Source: an uncultured bacterium (GTDB taxonomy: Bacteria; Cyanobacteriota; Vampirovibrionia; Obscuribacterales; Obscuribacteraceae). From it: a DNA stretch of 32,270 bases. The notes beneath the pieces were generated by a model. That model had not been told where the DNA came from. It did no database searches and worked only from the letters and a program-made list of their open reading frames with translations. The stretch is from contig CAJXZK010000035.1 of the NCBI GenBank assembly GCA_913063055.1, positions 1-32,270 on the forward strand, read 5' to 3'. The position numbers and the translations under genes are program-made. This document shows positions 17,156 through 25,058 of this stretch, one piece after another (within the stretch, counting starts at the first letter, position 1; each line of letters starts with the position of its first letter).

Positions 17156-18169
17156 ATGCTTACACGAGAACAGGTACTAGTAAAGAAGATAAAAGAATGG
17201 ACAGGAAGCTCCTATATCGGAGACGACTGCGCTGTTCTGGCTGATGGCAAGCTGGTGAGCAGCGACACCCTAGTGGAAGGCACTCACTTTCGCCTCGACT
17301 TCACCAATTGGCGTCAGTTGGGTTGGAAGAGCTGTGCTGTCAACCTCTCTGACATTGCCGCCATGGCCGGTCGACCACGCTATCTCACTGTGGCCCTCAC
17401 CCTGCCAGCTGCTTGCCCCGATTTAGAGCAAAGTCTAGAGCAGTTCTATCTTGGCTTCACTCAGTGTGCCAGGGCTTTTGGCGCAGAAATTGTGGGCGGC
17501 GACCTTACTGTGGGGCCGCACTTTGTCGTCAATGTTACTGCCATTGGCGAGAGCCATGAAAGCGGTTTGCTCTTGCGCAGTGGGGCTCAGCCTGGCGATG
17601 TGGTGGTGGTAACTGGCACTTTTGGTTCGAGTGCTGCCGGCTTAGAGCTATTGCTGCAAGGCGACAGCGCATCTTCGCTGGAAGGGCGTGAGGAGCTGCT
17701 TCTCGCTCACCTTGAACCCCAGCCTCGCCTGGCTGAAGCTCTGGCCCTAGTGCGCTTAGTTGGCAGTCGTGGTGCTTTGATGGACGCCAGTGACGGTCTC
17801 GCTGATGCCCTTTGGCAGATTGCCGAGCAATCGCAAGTCGATATAGAAGTAGAGTTGGAGGCCATTCCTCGCAGTACTGTTATGTCTAGCTTTGCCCAGG
17901 CAAGCGGGGTAAATCCATACCAGTGGGCTCTTTACGGTGGCGAAGACTATGAGTTAGTGGCCACTATCTCTGCAGACGATTGGCTCAAGGCTCAGTCTCT
18001 GGCGGGTGAAAGCTTCCCTTTTAAGAAAATTGGAGTTGTACTTGCCAGCCCGCCGGCCCCTGCTGTTGGTGAGCTAGAAGGCGAGCGGGTGAGGCTTTTG
18101 GCTTCTGGCGAGAGCAGTAATACTTTCTCTGGTGTAGTCAACTTAAGCAATTGCTTTAAGCATTTCTGA
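17156..18169 (+). CDS. thiL: Thiamine-monophosphate kinase
   Basis: A 337-residue AIR-synthase-fold kinase that phosphorylates thiamine monophosphate to the active cofactor thiamine diphosphate. Signatures: GDDCAVL (about 22-28), SDTLVEGTHF (36-45), NLSDIAAMAG (63-72), GGDLT near 119, DASDGLADAL near 213 and YGGEDYEL near 260. These supply the Mg-ATP and substrate aspartates of the family. The length is normal. ATG 17156 is chosen from the family N-terminus; the ribosome site is weak. folD follows 43 bases downstream. No TPP riboswitch is visible in the 58-base upstream gap. Other thiamine genes are not in the window. Confidence 0.95.
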   Translation: MLTREQVLVKKIKEWTGSSYIGDDCAVLADGKLVSSDTLVEGTHFRLDFTNWRQLGWKSCAVNLSDIAAMAGRPRYLTVALTLPAACPDLEQSLEQFYLGFTQCARAFGAEIVGGDLTVGPHFVVNVTAIGESHESGLLLRSGAQPGDVVVVTGTFGSSAAGLELLLQGDSASSLEGREELLLAHLEPQPRLAEALALVRLVGSRGALMDASDGLADALWQIAEQSQVDIEVELEAIPRSTVMSSFAQASGVNPYQWALYGGEDYELVATISADDWLKAQSLAGESFPFKKIGVVLASPPAPAVGELEGERVRLLASGESSNTFSGVVNLSNCFKHF

Positions 18170-18212
18170 TAAATTTGATGGTCTTCTGAAGCTACTAACT
18201 GCGAGATCACCA

Positions 18213-19124
18213 ATGGATTCATCAACTTTATCGGTAGAGTCAATAGAACCAATAGAACCCGTAAACAAGATTATTGACGGCAAGGCCATTGCCCAGGCAG
18301 TCAAGAACGAATTGACTCTTGCAGTAGCGGAAGCAAGCCAGGGTAAAAGTCGCAAGCCTGGTTTGGCAGTGGTTTTGGTTGGTGAAAATCCGGCCTCGAA
18401 AGCTTATGTGAAGAGCAAAATCGCCGCTTGTAAAGCTGTCGGCATTGAGAGTTTTCTTATTGAAATGGCCGCCGATGTAGCCCCTGAGGCCGTAGCTGAC
18501 ACAGTCAAAAAATTGAACCAAGACGAGACCGTAGATGGAATTTTGGTGCAGTTGCCTCTGCCTGAGCATATTTCATCGGCCACAATTCTGGCTTTGATTG
18601 ACCCAGCTAAAGACGTGGATGGCTTAACGGCAGTCAATGCCGGTCTGCTTATGCAAGGCGCCAAAGGTCTTTTCCCTTGCACCCCGCTTGGTGTAATGCG
18701 CCTACTAGAGCAGCACAAGGTCAGTTTAAAGGGTAAGCAGGCCGTAGTCGTTGGTCGCTCTCATTTGGTTGGAAAGCCTTTGGCCATGATGCTTTTGCAG
18801 AAGGATGCCACAGTGACTATTTGTCATAGCAAGACCGCTAATTTGCCAGAAGTCTGTCGCCAGGCCGATATCTTAGTGGCCGCTTGCGGTCAGGCCGAGA
18901 TGGTTAAAGGCGATTGGGTCAAGCCTGGTGCTGTAGTTATTGATGTTGGAATCAATCGCGTGGCAACCGCCGACGGCAAAGGCCGCTTGGTGGGCGACGT
19001 TGCCTATGACCAAGCCTTTGAGAAGGCTAGCTTGATTACTCCAGTTCCCGGCGGTGTCGGCCCTATGACCGTTGCCATGTTGCTGAGCAATACTTTGCGC
19101 GCTTACAACGTAGCTATGAACTAA
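18213..19124 (+). CDS. folD: Bifunctional methylenetetrahydrofolate dehydrogenase/cyclohydrolase
   Basis: A 303-residue cytosolic enzyme interconverting 5,10-methylene-, methenyl- and 10-formyl-tetrahydrofolate with NADP. Signatures are intact: SKAYVKSK with the catalytic Tyr and Lys (about 68-75), VDGILVQLPLP, DPAKDVDGL, NAD(P)-binding VVVGRSHLVGKPLA, and the C-terminal ITPVPGGVGPMTVAML. It is about 18 residues longer than most relatives at the N-terminus, where a short repeat of Glu/Pro/Ile/Val is encoded by near-duplicated DNA (tcaatagaaccaatagaacc). A later start is not supported by a better ribosome site. It sits between thiL and a membrane-anchored unknown starting six bases after the stop. 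Confidence 0.95.
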   Translation: MDSSTLSVESIEPIEPVNKIIDGKAIAQAVKNELTLAVAEASQGKSRKPGLAVVLVGENPASKAYVKSKIAACKAVGIESFLIEMAADVAPEAVADTVKKLNQDETVDGILVQLPLPEHISSATILALIDPAKDVDGLTAVNAGLLMQGAKGLFPCTPLGVMRLLEQHKVSLKGKQAVVVGRSHLVGKPLAMMLLQKDATVTICHSKTANLPEVCRQADILVAACGQAEMVKGDWVKPGAVVIDVGINRVATADGKGRLVGDVAYDQAFEKASLITPVPGGVGPMTVAMLLSNTLRAYNVAMN

Positions 19125-19130
19125 CCAGAG

Positions 19131-19787
19131 ATGGAAAGCCCCGTACCTGAACCTAAACCTATACCTGTGCCTGTATCTGAGCCTGAATTGCCAATGGCCG
19201 GGCCGCCTAAACTAAAAATTAGCGGGCCAATCCGGCTTTTGGCAATTGCTTCTGCTCTGGTAATAGTGGCGGCCGCCGTTGGTATTGCTTCTGGCATTGT
19301 TGCGATGCGCAATTTCTTCTTGCAAGCAATTGACCCAAAATATATGCGCGAAACTGCCACTTTCATCACTGGTTTGCCTGACCCGGTACCAGTGCCTGGC
19401 TTCAATCAGGTTATGGCGGCTAAACTCACTAAAGCCGTGATTTTTCTGGAAAACCCCAAAGATAAGACCCAGGTTTCTTTTTGGCGTTATCAGGGCGAAG
19501 ATTTAGACGCCGTGCAAGAGCTTGATCGTGCTTACGATATGGGAATCTGGACGCCGACGAACTGGGCCAAGTTTCAATCTATTACTAGCAAAGGCAAAAC
19601 AGAAATCAACGGTAAGACAATTACTTATGTGCAAGGCCCCCTGAAAGATCAAGCCGGCGAAACTTATGAGGGTTTAATCGCTTGTACTATCGAGGGCGAT
19701 AAAATTGTCTTGCTGCAGGCAATGCAGCCATCAGACCGGCCTTTCGATAAAGATAAAGTGTTGGCTTGGTTGGCGCGGCCGTTGTAA
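19131..19787 (+). CDS. Membrane-anchored protein of unknown function with Pro-rich N-terminus
   Basis: A 218-residue protein. Residues 1-28 are a Pro/Glu/Val-rich segment (PVPEPKPIPVPVSEPELP), 33-60 one membrane helix, and the remaining 155 residues a probable extracytoplasmic domain with mixed alpha/beta pattern, including FITGLPDPVPVPGFNQVMA and an end rich in charged residues. I do not recognise the domain; it has the feel of a small ligand-binding or chaperone-like fold, without diagnostic residues. ATG 19131 is six bases after the folD stop, with CCAGAG as a poor ribosome site, suggesting coupling to folD. The next gene begins 80 bases later. Confidence 0.7.
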   Translation: MESPVPEPKPIPVPVSEPELPMAGPPKLKISGPIRLLAIASALVIVAAAVGIASGIVAMRNFFLQAIDPKYMRETATFITGLPDPVPVPGFNQVMAAKLTKAVIFLENPKDKTQVSFWRYQGEDLDAVQELDRAYDMGIWTPTNWAKFQSITSKGKTEINGKTITYVQGPLKDQAGETYEGLIACTIEGDKIVLLQAMQPSDRPFDKDKVLAWLARPL

Positions 19788-19867
19788 CAAAACTAGTCTG
19801 GAAGTGAGGCAGCCAAGTGCTTATACTGAGAGAAAGTTTTTTTGATATCTAGGAGATCAACAGGGAA

Positions 19868-20020
19868 ATGAGCGCAGAGAAACACACAGACCCGTCCCAA
19901 GTTTGGATGATTATGTTTATGGTCGCTTTCTGTTGCACTGTATTGTCTATCGGCGTTTGGGCCATGTTTAATTACGACGTTAATAAAGCCGATGCACCTG
20001 TTGCCGCCGGACACCACTAA
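19868..20020 (+). CDS. Small single-span membrane protein (50 residues)
   Basis: A short open frame of 50 codons from ATG 19868 to TAA 20018-20020. AGGAG lies twelve bases upstream and CAGGGAA directly before the start. Residues 1-12 are hydrophilic, 13-34 form one membrane helix (VWMIMFMVAFCCTVLSIGVW), and the last 15 are polar with an Ala/Pro/Gly tail ending in two His. It sits tightly between the membrane-anchored unknown and cinA: its stop lies eight bases before the cinA GTG, inside the cinA ribosome-site region, which argues for a real translated gene. It is not a recognised family. Coding status is supported by ribosome site, tight spacing and a coherent helix, but is unproven. Confidence 0.65.
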   Translation: MSAEKHTDPSQVWMIMFMVAFCCTVLSIGVWAMFNYDVNKADAPVAAGHH

Positions 20021-20028
20021 GGTCAGTT

Positions 20029-21333
20029 GTGGCTAGAGCAGAAATCTTGTGCATAGGAACCGAGCTTTTGCTTGGGGATGTGCTCGATACAAATTCTCAA
20101 TTTTTGGCTCAGCAATTAGCATTGTTGGGCCTTGATTGTTTTTACCGGGTCACTGTCGGTGACAACCCCGAACGAATTAAGGCTTGCATGAAAGAGGCTC
20201 TTGAGCGCTCTGATGTCTTGATTACCTCCGGTGGTCTTGGCCCCACAGCCGACGATCTCACCACCGAGTGCCTCGCTGCTCTATTCGGTGCTCCTTTGCA
20301 AATGGATGAGGAGCTATTAGCCTTTATCACGAGCCTTTTTGTCGCCCGTGGTTTCCCTATGCCTGAAACCAATAAGAAGCAAGCCCTGCGGCCTTTGGGG
20401 GCGGGTATCTTGCCTAATCCAGTGGGCTCAGCTCCTGGAGTTGTCTGGCGTCTCAGTCCTGAAAACCTTGCCCATGCTGGCATTACGCCTTCTGCCATGA
20501 CTAAGACCGTCCTTACTTTTCCCGGTGTGCCTTCGGAGCTAAAGGCCATGTGGCAAGGTACGGCCTACAATTATTTGGCCGAAAATTATGCTGGCAATAC
20601 TATTTGGTCGCAAGAATTAAAGCACTTTGGTATTGGTGAATCGGCTCTGGCTGAGATGTTCGCTCATTTGTTGGAACTATCGAACCCCTCGGTGGCGCCT
20701 TATGCTGGCCGCTGGGAATGTCGTTTACGAGTGGCTGCTAAAGCTGAGAATCAAGAAGCGGCTAAGGCACTTGCTGCTCCGGTTATTGATGAAATTAAGA
20801 GTAAGAGCGGTTATCGCTGCTACGGCGTTGATAATGCCAGTCTTGAGTCGACAGTGGGCGAACTGCTGATCGCCAAGGGCTTAACCCTTTCTACGGCTGA
20901 GTCTTGCACCGGAGGACTGGTCAGTGAACGGCTCACCGATGTACCCGGAAGTTCTCGCTATATTATGTTCAATGCTGTTACCTACAGCGACGAGTCTAAG
21001 CAAAAGCTCCTAAACGTAAGTAGTGAGTTGCTCTCAACTTACGGCGCAGTTAGTCCGCAGTGCGCTGAAGCTATGGCTCGGGGCATGAAGGAAGCTTCTG
21101 GCTGCGACATTGCTTTGAGTGTAACTGGCATTGCTGGCCCTGGTGGTGGTACTGAAGAGAAGCCTGTCGGTACTGTCTATTTGGGTCTGGCCGCTCAAGA
21201 TTGCTATTTTAGCCGCACTCTCAAGCTAGGTGCGAGGTTGCCTCGGGCCGAGGTGCGCTGGCGCACCGCCAATGAAGCACTGAATATGGTGCGACTCTAT
21301 TTGATTAATCCCGATACCCTGGTTAATAATTAG
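20029..21333 (+). CDS. cinA: CinA-family protein (nicotinamide-nucleotide amidohydrolase with COG1058 domain)
   Basis: A 434-residue two-domain protein. Residues 1-170 are the molybdopterin-binding-like COG1058 domain (ILCIGTELLLGDVLDTNSQFL; SGGLGPTADDLT). Residues about 275-425 are the PncC amidohydrolase domain (TAESCTGGLVSERLTDVPGS; VTGIAGPGGGTEEKPVGTV), which returns NMN to nicotinate mononucleotide and ammonia in NAD recycling. The N-domain is known as an ADP-ribose pyrophosphatase in some bacteria. The start is GTG 20029, with AAGG eight bases upstream overlapping the end of the small membrane gene. The length is slightly above the typical 400-420. Confidence 0.94.
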   Translation: MARAEILCIGTELLLGDVLDTNSQFLAQQLALLGLDCFYRVTVGDNPERIKACMKEALERSDVLITSGGLGPTADDLTTECLAALFGAPLQMDEELLAFITSLFVARGFPMPETNKKQALRPLGAGILPNPVGSAPGVVWRLSPENLAHAGITPSAMTKTVLTFPGVPSELKAMWQGTAYNYLAENYAGNTIWSQELKHFGIGESALAEMFAHLLELSNPSVAPYAGRWECRLRVAAKAENQEAAKALAAPVIDEIKSKSGYRCYGVDNASLESTVGELLIAKGLTLSTAESCTGGLVSERLTDVPGSSRYIMFNAVTYSDESKQKLLNVSSELLSTYGAVSPQCAEAMARGMKEASGCDIALSVTGIAGPGGGTEEKPVGTVYLGLAAQDCYFSRTLKLGARLPRAEVRWRTANEALNMVRLYLINPDTLVNN

Positions 21334-21357
21334 ACGGTTTTGTGCGATTATAGCCAA

Positions 21358-21375
21358 GGTAATTTGGGTATTACC
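21358..21375. repeat. Inverted repeat behind cinA
   Basis: GGTAAT (21358-21363) and ATTACC (21370-21375) are perfect arms around a six-base loop, 25 bases after the cinA stop. A direct repeat AATTTGGG overlaps it (21361 and 21376). No T-run follows, so it is at best a weak terminator or an operator for the following GGDEF gene. The rest of the 142-base gap holds nothing else I can name; TATAAG at 21432 could be a -10 box but has no matching -35. Confidence 0.35.
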
Positions 21376-21475
21376 AATTTGGGCAGGCTGGGGCTTGCAT
21401 CTACGCTTCGGTTTTGTACTTTACAAGACATTATAAGACAGTCAAGTCTCACACTAAGGCTCTTCAATAACTGAT

Positions 21476-22189
21476 ATGGCACAGCCTTCTAGTCAACAAC
21501 CCGATAGAACATTCGTCAGAGACGGTATTTTTCACCGTAGTCTTTCGAACGTGCGCAACTCTGTTTTTACTGATGCTCGCAATAAGCAAGACGCTGCTGA
21601 TGGCAAGGTCTCAAATGAACCCGATTTGTTTTCGCACTTGCGTGAAGAAGACGAATATGCCATCTGCGAAGAAGATCTTGAGCTTATTGCCTTCTATGAT
21701 GGTCTTCCTGGTTGCTATAACTTCCGCTATTTAATGCGCCGACTCTCCCGTGAGTTGAAGCGCTCTAAGCGTTATAACCGACCTACTACTGTGGTTATTT
21801 GTGGCATCGATGGCTTTGACAATGTCGAGCCAAACTACGGTGAGCTGGCTGTTGATACTGTAGTTTTTTCTGTAATTCAATTTTTGCTAGACGGTATTCG
21901 CTCTGATGTTGATATGGCTGCTCGCCTGTCAGACGATCGCTACATTCTTGTGCTTCCTGAAACACCCGGTCGTGGTGCCGCTATTCTCTGCGAACGCTTG
22001 GCCAAGAAATTTGAATCAATTGAGCTCAAGCATAATTGGCACCGCATTCCTGTTACTCTTAGTTTTGGCATTGGCTATTATCCAGTGCATGGCGAAGACC
22101 CACGCGAAATCATTGCCAGAGCCGATTTAGCTTGCGAGTTTGTGCAGCAGCGTGGCGGCAATGGCTTTGCCTTTGCTCCAGAAGGCTAG
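21476..22189 (+). CDS. GGDEF-like protein with degenerate active site
   Basis: A 237-residue soluble protein. Residues 1-75 are a hydrophilic unassigned segment; 76-235 are a GGDEF-like fold (YDGLPGCYNFRYLMRRL, then CGIDGFDNVEPNYG in place of the metal-binding region, and LSFGIGYYP near the end). The active loop reads SDDRY (152-156) instead of GGDEF, so GTP cyclisation is not expected. The I-site position reads SDVD instead of RxxD, so c-di-GMP product binding is also doubtful. It shares LPET, GAAI, HNWH and the QRGG ending with the GGDEF protein at 31239, so the two are paralogues. ATG 21476 lacks a good ribosome site. The likely role is a regulatory or partner-binding pseudo-cyclase. Confidence 0.85.
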   Translation: MAQPSSQQPDRTFVRDGIFHRSLSNVRNSVFTDARNKQDAADGKVSNEPDLFSHLREEDEYAICEEDLELIAFYDGLPGCYNFRYLMRRLSRELKRSKRYNRPTTVVICGIDGFDNVEPNYGELAVDTVVFSVIQFLLDGIRSDVDMAARLSDDRYILVLPETPGRGAAILCERLAKKFESIELKHNWHRIPVTLSFGIGYYPVHGEDPREIIARADLACEFVQQRGGNGFAFAPEG

Positions 22190-22212
22190 CGAAATTTTTT
22201 AAAAGCTAAGTA

Positions 22213-23019
22213 CTAGAAACTAAGTCTAGGATCTCCAGCTACGATTTTGAAGTCTGGCAGGCCATCTGTTTTCTTGGCGATGGTTTCAAACTGTGGTGAT
22301 TTAGTGGTTTTGTAGGCTGCTTGTTCTTTGGCTGTTTGCTCTGGTGTGCGGTAAATTTCCCAGCTCTTCACCACTGGTTTTGCTACTTCAGTGCTGCCCA
22401 TAATTTCTTCTTTTGCTAGCTGCTCAGGGCTTTTTGGTTTGACATAGGGTGAAGTGAGAACCAGGTCGCCACCAACATTTGCTGCTTCTTGTTTAGCAAC
22501 TTCTTTGAGTAGATTTTCAAAGTCGGCCGATTGCATTTTTCTACCAGCATCTCTTAGTTCTTCAGCGGCTAAGTGAAGATTGCCGTCGTCCATGCGGCGG
22601 GCAATGTGAATAGCTTGATTTTGCATTTCACTAACCGGGGTAATTGACTTCATACCAGGCTCGGTTTTAGCAACAAAAAGGGGAGCGCCGTGCCAAGGTG
22701 AATCACCAAGTGGTCGGTCTTTTGTCGTTAACTGAACATATAACTGATTTTCTAGTTTGGGATTTTGACGCATCTGGGCATAGGTGGAGCTGGCCACCAT
22801 AAGGTCTGCTCCTACTCCTTTGTCTTCGCCCTTATTGATAGCGGCAATTAGTTGGCGCTTTTCGTCGCTGCTCATTGAGGGCGAGGAAAACTCTGCTCTC
22901 AGCATCTCTGCCGCTTTTTGAGCGTGTTGGTCACCAGTCTGATCCATCTCTTTAATGATGTCACGGGCCTTCTCGTTGATAGATTTGGGCTCGTTGTTGC
23001 TTCTCTCAAAATTAGTCAT
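22213..23019 (-). CDS. Unknown hydrophilic protein with an internal duplication
   Basis: A 268-residue protein without signal peptide or membrane helix, rich in Lys, Glu, Ala and Gln. Two stretches of about 60 residues resemble each other: 18-80 and 136-192. Shared positions include an Ile-x-x-x-Met-Asp start, a His followed by AAE-x-LR, a helix ending in Lys/Glu, and the close VG-x-DL-x-x-xS-x-Y. The C-terminal 75 residues are Lys/Pro/Glu-rich. No known family is recognised. GAGG lies nine bases before ATG 23019. It is divergent from the TetR regulator, sharing about 200 bases of upstream DNA, so it may be a regulator target, though this is only positional. Its stop lies 23 bases from the convergent GGDEF-like gene. 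Confidence 0.75.
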   Translation of the reverse strand: MTNFERSNNEPKSINEKARDIIKEMDQTGDQHAQKAAEMLRAEFSSPSMSSDEKRQLIAAINKGEDKGVGADLMVASSTYAQMRQNPKLENQLYVQLTTKDRPLGDSPWHGAPLFVAKTEPGMKSITPVSEMQNQAIHIARRMDDGNLHLAAEELRDAGRKMQSADFENLLKEVAKQEAANVGGDLVLTSPYVKPKSPEQLAKEEIMGSTEVAKPVVKSWEIYRTPEQTAKEQAAYKTTKSPQFETIAKKTDGLPDFKIVAGDPRLSF

Positions 23020-23148
23020 TTCTGATGCCTCGGGATTCGGGGGACTTGGCCTTAGAGTTTGAGATTACGACTGCTAAATAACATCTACATAACGGCTTCG
23101 TGGCAATGACAGCGATTTAGCTCTGAAAATAGCCCGGCATAAATAAGA

Positions 23149-23178
23149 TTGACGATTAGTAGCCGACTCGTCTATTAT
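23149..23178 (+). promoter_or_regulatory. Promoter with overlapping dyad upstream of the TetR gene
   Basis: TTGACG (23149-23154), an 18-base spacer and TATTAT (23173-23178) form a good sigma-70-type promoter. Inverted arms GACGA (23151-23155) and TCGTC (23168-23172) sit across the spacer as a 22-base partial dyad, with 14 of 22 positions symmetric. This is where a TetR repressor would bind to block its own promoter. The predicted transcript start near 23185 supports the downstream ATG 23221, which keeps a leader with a ribosome site. Confidence 0.55.
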
Positions 23179-23220
23179 GAAGCTATAGAGTAGATGGAAA
23201 GTAGCAGCGGGAGAGAGCTT

Positions 23221-23820
23221 ATGGCCAGGCAGAGCGGTACAAAAGAAGTAACTAAGACATCTTTGTTGGAAGCAGGCGCCTGTATCATGGTGACCAAGGG
23301 CTACAACAACACTGGCATTCAAGAAGTTCTTGAAGCAACTGGTGTGCCAAAAGGTTCTTTCTACTACTACTTTGATAGCAAAGAAGACTTTGCTACTCAG
23401 ATAATTGATCACTTCGACACTGCTCAAACAGAGAAGCTCAAGCTCTTTCTTGAAGATCGCAAACTCAATCCACTAGAGCGTTTGAAAGCCTATTGCAATG
23501 CTGGTCGCAAAGCCCTCAAAGAAAATCAATGTCGCAATGGCTGCCTCGTGGGTAATCTTTCCCAAGAAATGTCTGATCAATCAGAAGTGCTTCGGGCCAA
23601 ACTAGAAGAAGTGCTCTCGCGCTGGCGTGGACGCTTTGCTCAGTGTATTAAAGAAGGGCAAGACGCGAAGCTCATTAGCTCTAAGTTTGACCATAACATG
23701 ATGGCTGAGTTCTTCCAGAGCGGTTGGCATGGCGCTATTATGCGCGCTAAGACTACAAAGAATACAGTGCCTCTTGATGCTTTCATGACACTGATGTTTG
23801 ATAGTGTCTTGAAGCCTTAA
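23221..23820 (+). CDS. TetR-family transcriptional regulator, NemR-like
   Basis: A 199-residue regulator from ATG 23221, chosen because GGGAGAG lies just upstream; an in-frame ATG at 23194 lies only about nine bases after the predicted transcript start and lacks a ribosome site. Residues 10-57 are the TetR helix-turn-helix (TGIQEVLEATGVPKGSFYYYF). The ligand domain contains CRNGCLVGNLSQEMSD (104-119), matching the GCL-x-x-x-LS segment in NemR, where the conserved Cys (106 in E. coli) senses electrophiles and hypochlorite. Here Cys104 and Cys108 are candidates. The divergent neighbour and its own promoter are the likely targets. No reductase typical of nem operons lies nearby. Confidence 0.88.
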   Translation: MARQSGTKEVTKTSLLEAGACIMVTKGYNNTGIQEVLEATGVPKGSFYYYFDSKEDFATQIIDHFDTAQTEKLKLFLEDRKLNPLERLKAYCNAGRKALKENQCRNGCLVGNLSQEMSDQSEVLRAKLEEVLSRWRGRFAQCIKEGQDAKLISSKFDHNMMAEFFQSGWHGAIMRAKTTKNTVPLDAFMTLMFDSVLKP

Positions 23821-23860
23821 TCGGCCCGATCTATCAAATAAGGCCTGACAGAATCACAGT

Positions 23861-24964
23861 CTATATAATCAACATGGCATCGCCGTAGCTATAAAATCGA
23901 TAGCGTTCGGCGATTGCTTCTTTGTAGGCTTTCATAATCAAGTCTCTGCCCGCTACTGCTGAAACCAGCACCAGCAGGCTCGATCGGCTCAAGTGAAAGT
24001 TGGTAATCATGGCGTCGGCTATGGCGAATTTGTGTCCTGGTTTTATGTACAACGCAGTGCTTTGATTGTCAGCTGCTTTCATTACGCCGCTAGCACCAGC
24101 GGTTTCGAGGGTGCGCAAGCTTGTGGTGCCAACGGCAATGACACGTCGACCTTCGCTCTTGGCCTTGTTGATTGTCGCTGCTGTTTCTTCTGAAACTGTG
24201 TATAGCTCTTCTTCTATGGTGTGTTCATCGATTTCGGCTTCAATTGGTTTGAAGGTGCCCGCACCAACATGCAAAGTTAGCGTAGCAATTTCAATGCCAG
24301 CTTCTTTCAGCGCTGCAATCACCGGCGGTGTGAAATGTAGACCAGCTGTGGGTGCTGCTACGGCTCCTGGTGATTGAGCAAAGACTGTTTGATACTGAAA
24401 CAGGTCTTCTTTGCGATGGCTATTTTCGCTAGCATTACTTGGATCGGCGCGGTAGTCGCGCGTAATGTATGGTGGCAGGGGAGCAAAGCCAACACTGCTA
24501 AGGAGGTTGTAGACATTTTCTTTGGCCCCTAAATCAACCAGTAGCCGTTTGAAGCCATCTGGCCCTAAGACAATGTCTTTGACGACAATGGTTGTCACTT
24601 TGCCGTTTTCATCAGTGACTTCTAATTCTTGGCCTGGCTTGAGCCGCTTTATTGGCGTCACCATAGCTTCCCAAACAGCAATATTATTTGTTTGCGGTTT
24701 GAGCAGCAGCAGCTTCACTGTTCCCCCTGACTTACGCCTAGCAATTAGGCGTGAGGGCAAAACCTTGGTGTCGTTGACTATCAGTAAGTCGCCACGCTTA
24801 AGCAGGCCTGGTAGGTCGTAGAAGTGCTTATGCTGAAGATTTCCGCTCGCTCTTTCGACTACTAGTAGTCGGGCATTTTCCTTTTGCTCCAAGGGCTTTT
24901 GGGCAATTAAAGCGGGGTCGAGATCGTATTCAAAATCTTCGATAGTAAGAGTTTTTTCTACCAC
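23861..24964 (-). CDS. queA: tRNA preQ1(34) S-adenosylmethionine ribosyltransferase-isomerase
   Basis: A 367-residue enzyme transferring the ribosyl part of SAM to preQ1 in tRNA, forming epoxyqueuosine at the wobble position of GUN anticodons. Signatures: FDYDL-like start (FEYDLDPALIAQ), LLIVNDTKVLPSRL, PTAGLHFTP, LHVGAGTFKPI, GTTSLRTLE and the C-terminal ITNFHL followed by SLLVLVSA. The start is GTG 24964 with AAAGG further upstream; no better ATG fits the family N-terminus. Slightly longer than the common 340-356. Divergent from queG, which performs the next step. No preQ1 riboswitch is evident in the 94-base gap. Confidence 0.95.
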   Translation of the reverse strand: MVEKTLTIEDFEYDLDPALIAQKPLEQKENARLLVVERASGNLQHKHFYDLPGLLKRGDLLIVNDTKVLPSRLIARRKSGGTVKLLLLKPQTNNIAVWEAMVTPIKRLKPGQELEVTDENGKVTTIVVKDIVLGPDGFKRLLVDLGAKENVYNLLSSVGFAPLPPYITRDYRADPSNASENSHRKEDLFQYQTVFAQSPGAVAAPTAGLHFTPPVIAALKEAGIEIATLTLHVGAGTFKPIEAEIDEHTIEEELYTVSEETAATINKAKSEGRRVIAVGTTSLRTLETAGASGVMKAADNQSTALYIKPGHKFAIADAMITNFHLSRSSLLVLVSAVAGRDLIMKAYKEAIAERYRFYSYGDAMLII

Positions 24965-25058
24965 TGGCGAATCTTTAGGCCTTTAGGTCGTGAGAGGGTG
25001 AGTACTTTAGTATAGACTTCTCAAGGTAGCAGTTCTGTCAAATTGAAGGGCTTTTAAG

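Noticed and set aside
20142-20549. Minus-strand open frame of 135 codons inside cinA
   Set aside because: Antisense to the conserved COG1058 domain; no own ribosome site or recognisable protein.
21334-21475. c-di-GMP riboswitch upstream of the degenerate GGDEF gene
   Set aside because: The inverted repeat there does not match the GEMM consensus, and neither tetraloop receptor nor conserved GCA core is visible.
23814-23846. Terminator hairpin between the TetR gene and queA
   Set aside because: GCCTTA/TAAGGC arms give only six pairs around a loop of about twenty bases and no T-run follows.
24965-25058. preQ1 riboswitch between queA and queG
   Set aside because: No preQ1-type hairpin with an A-rich tail could be formed by eye on either strand.
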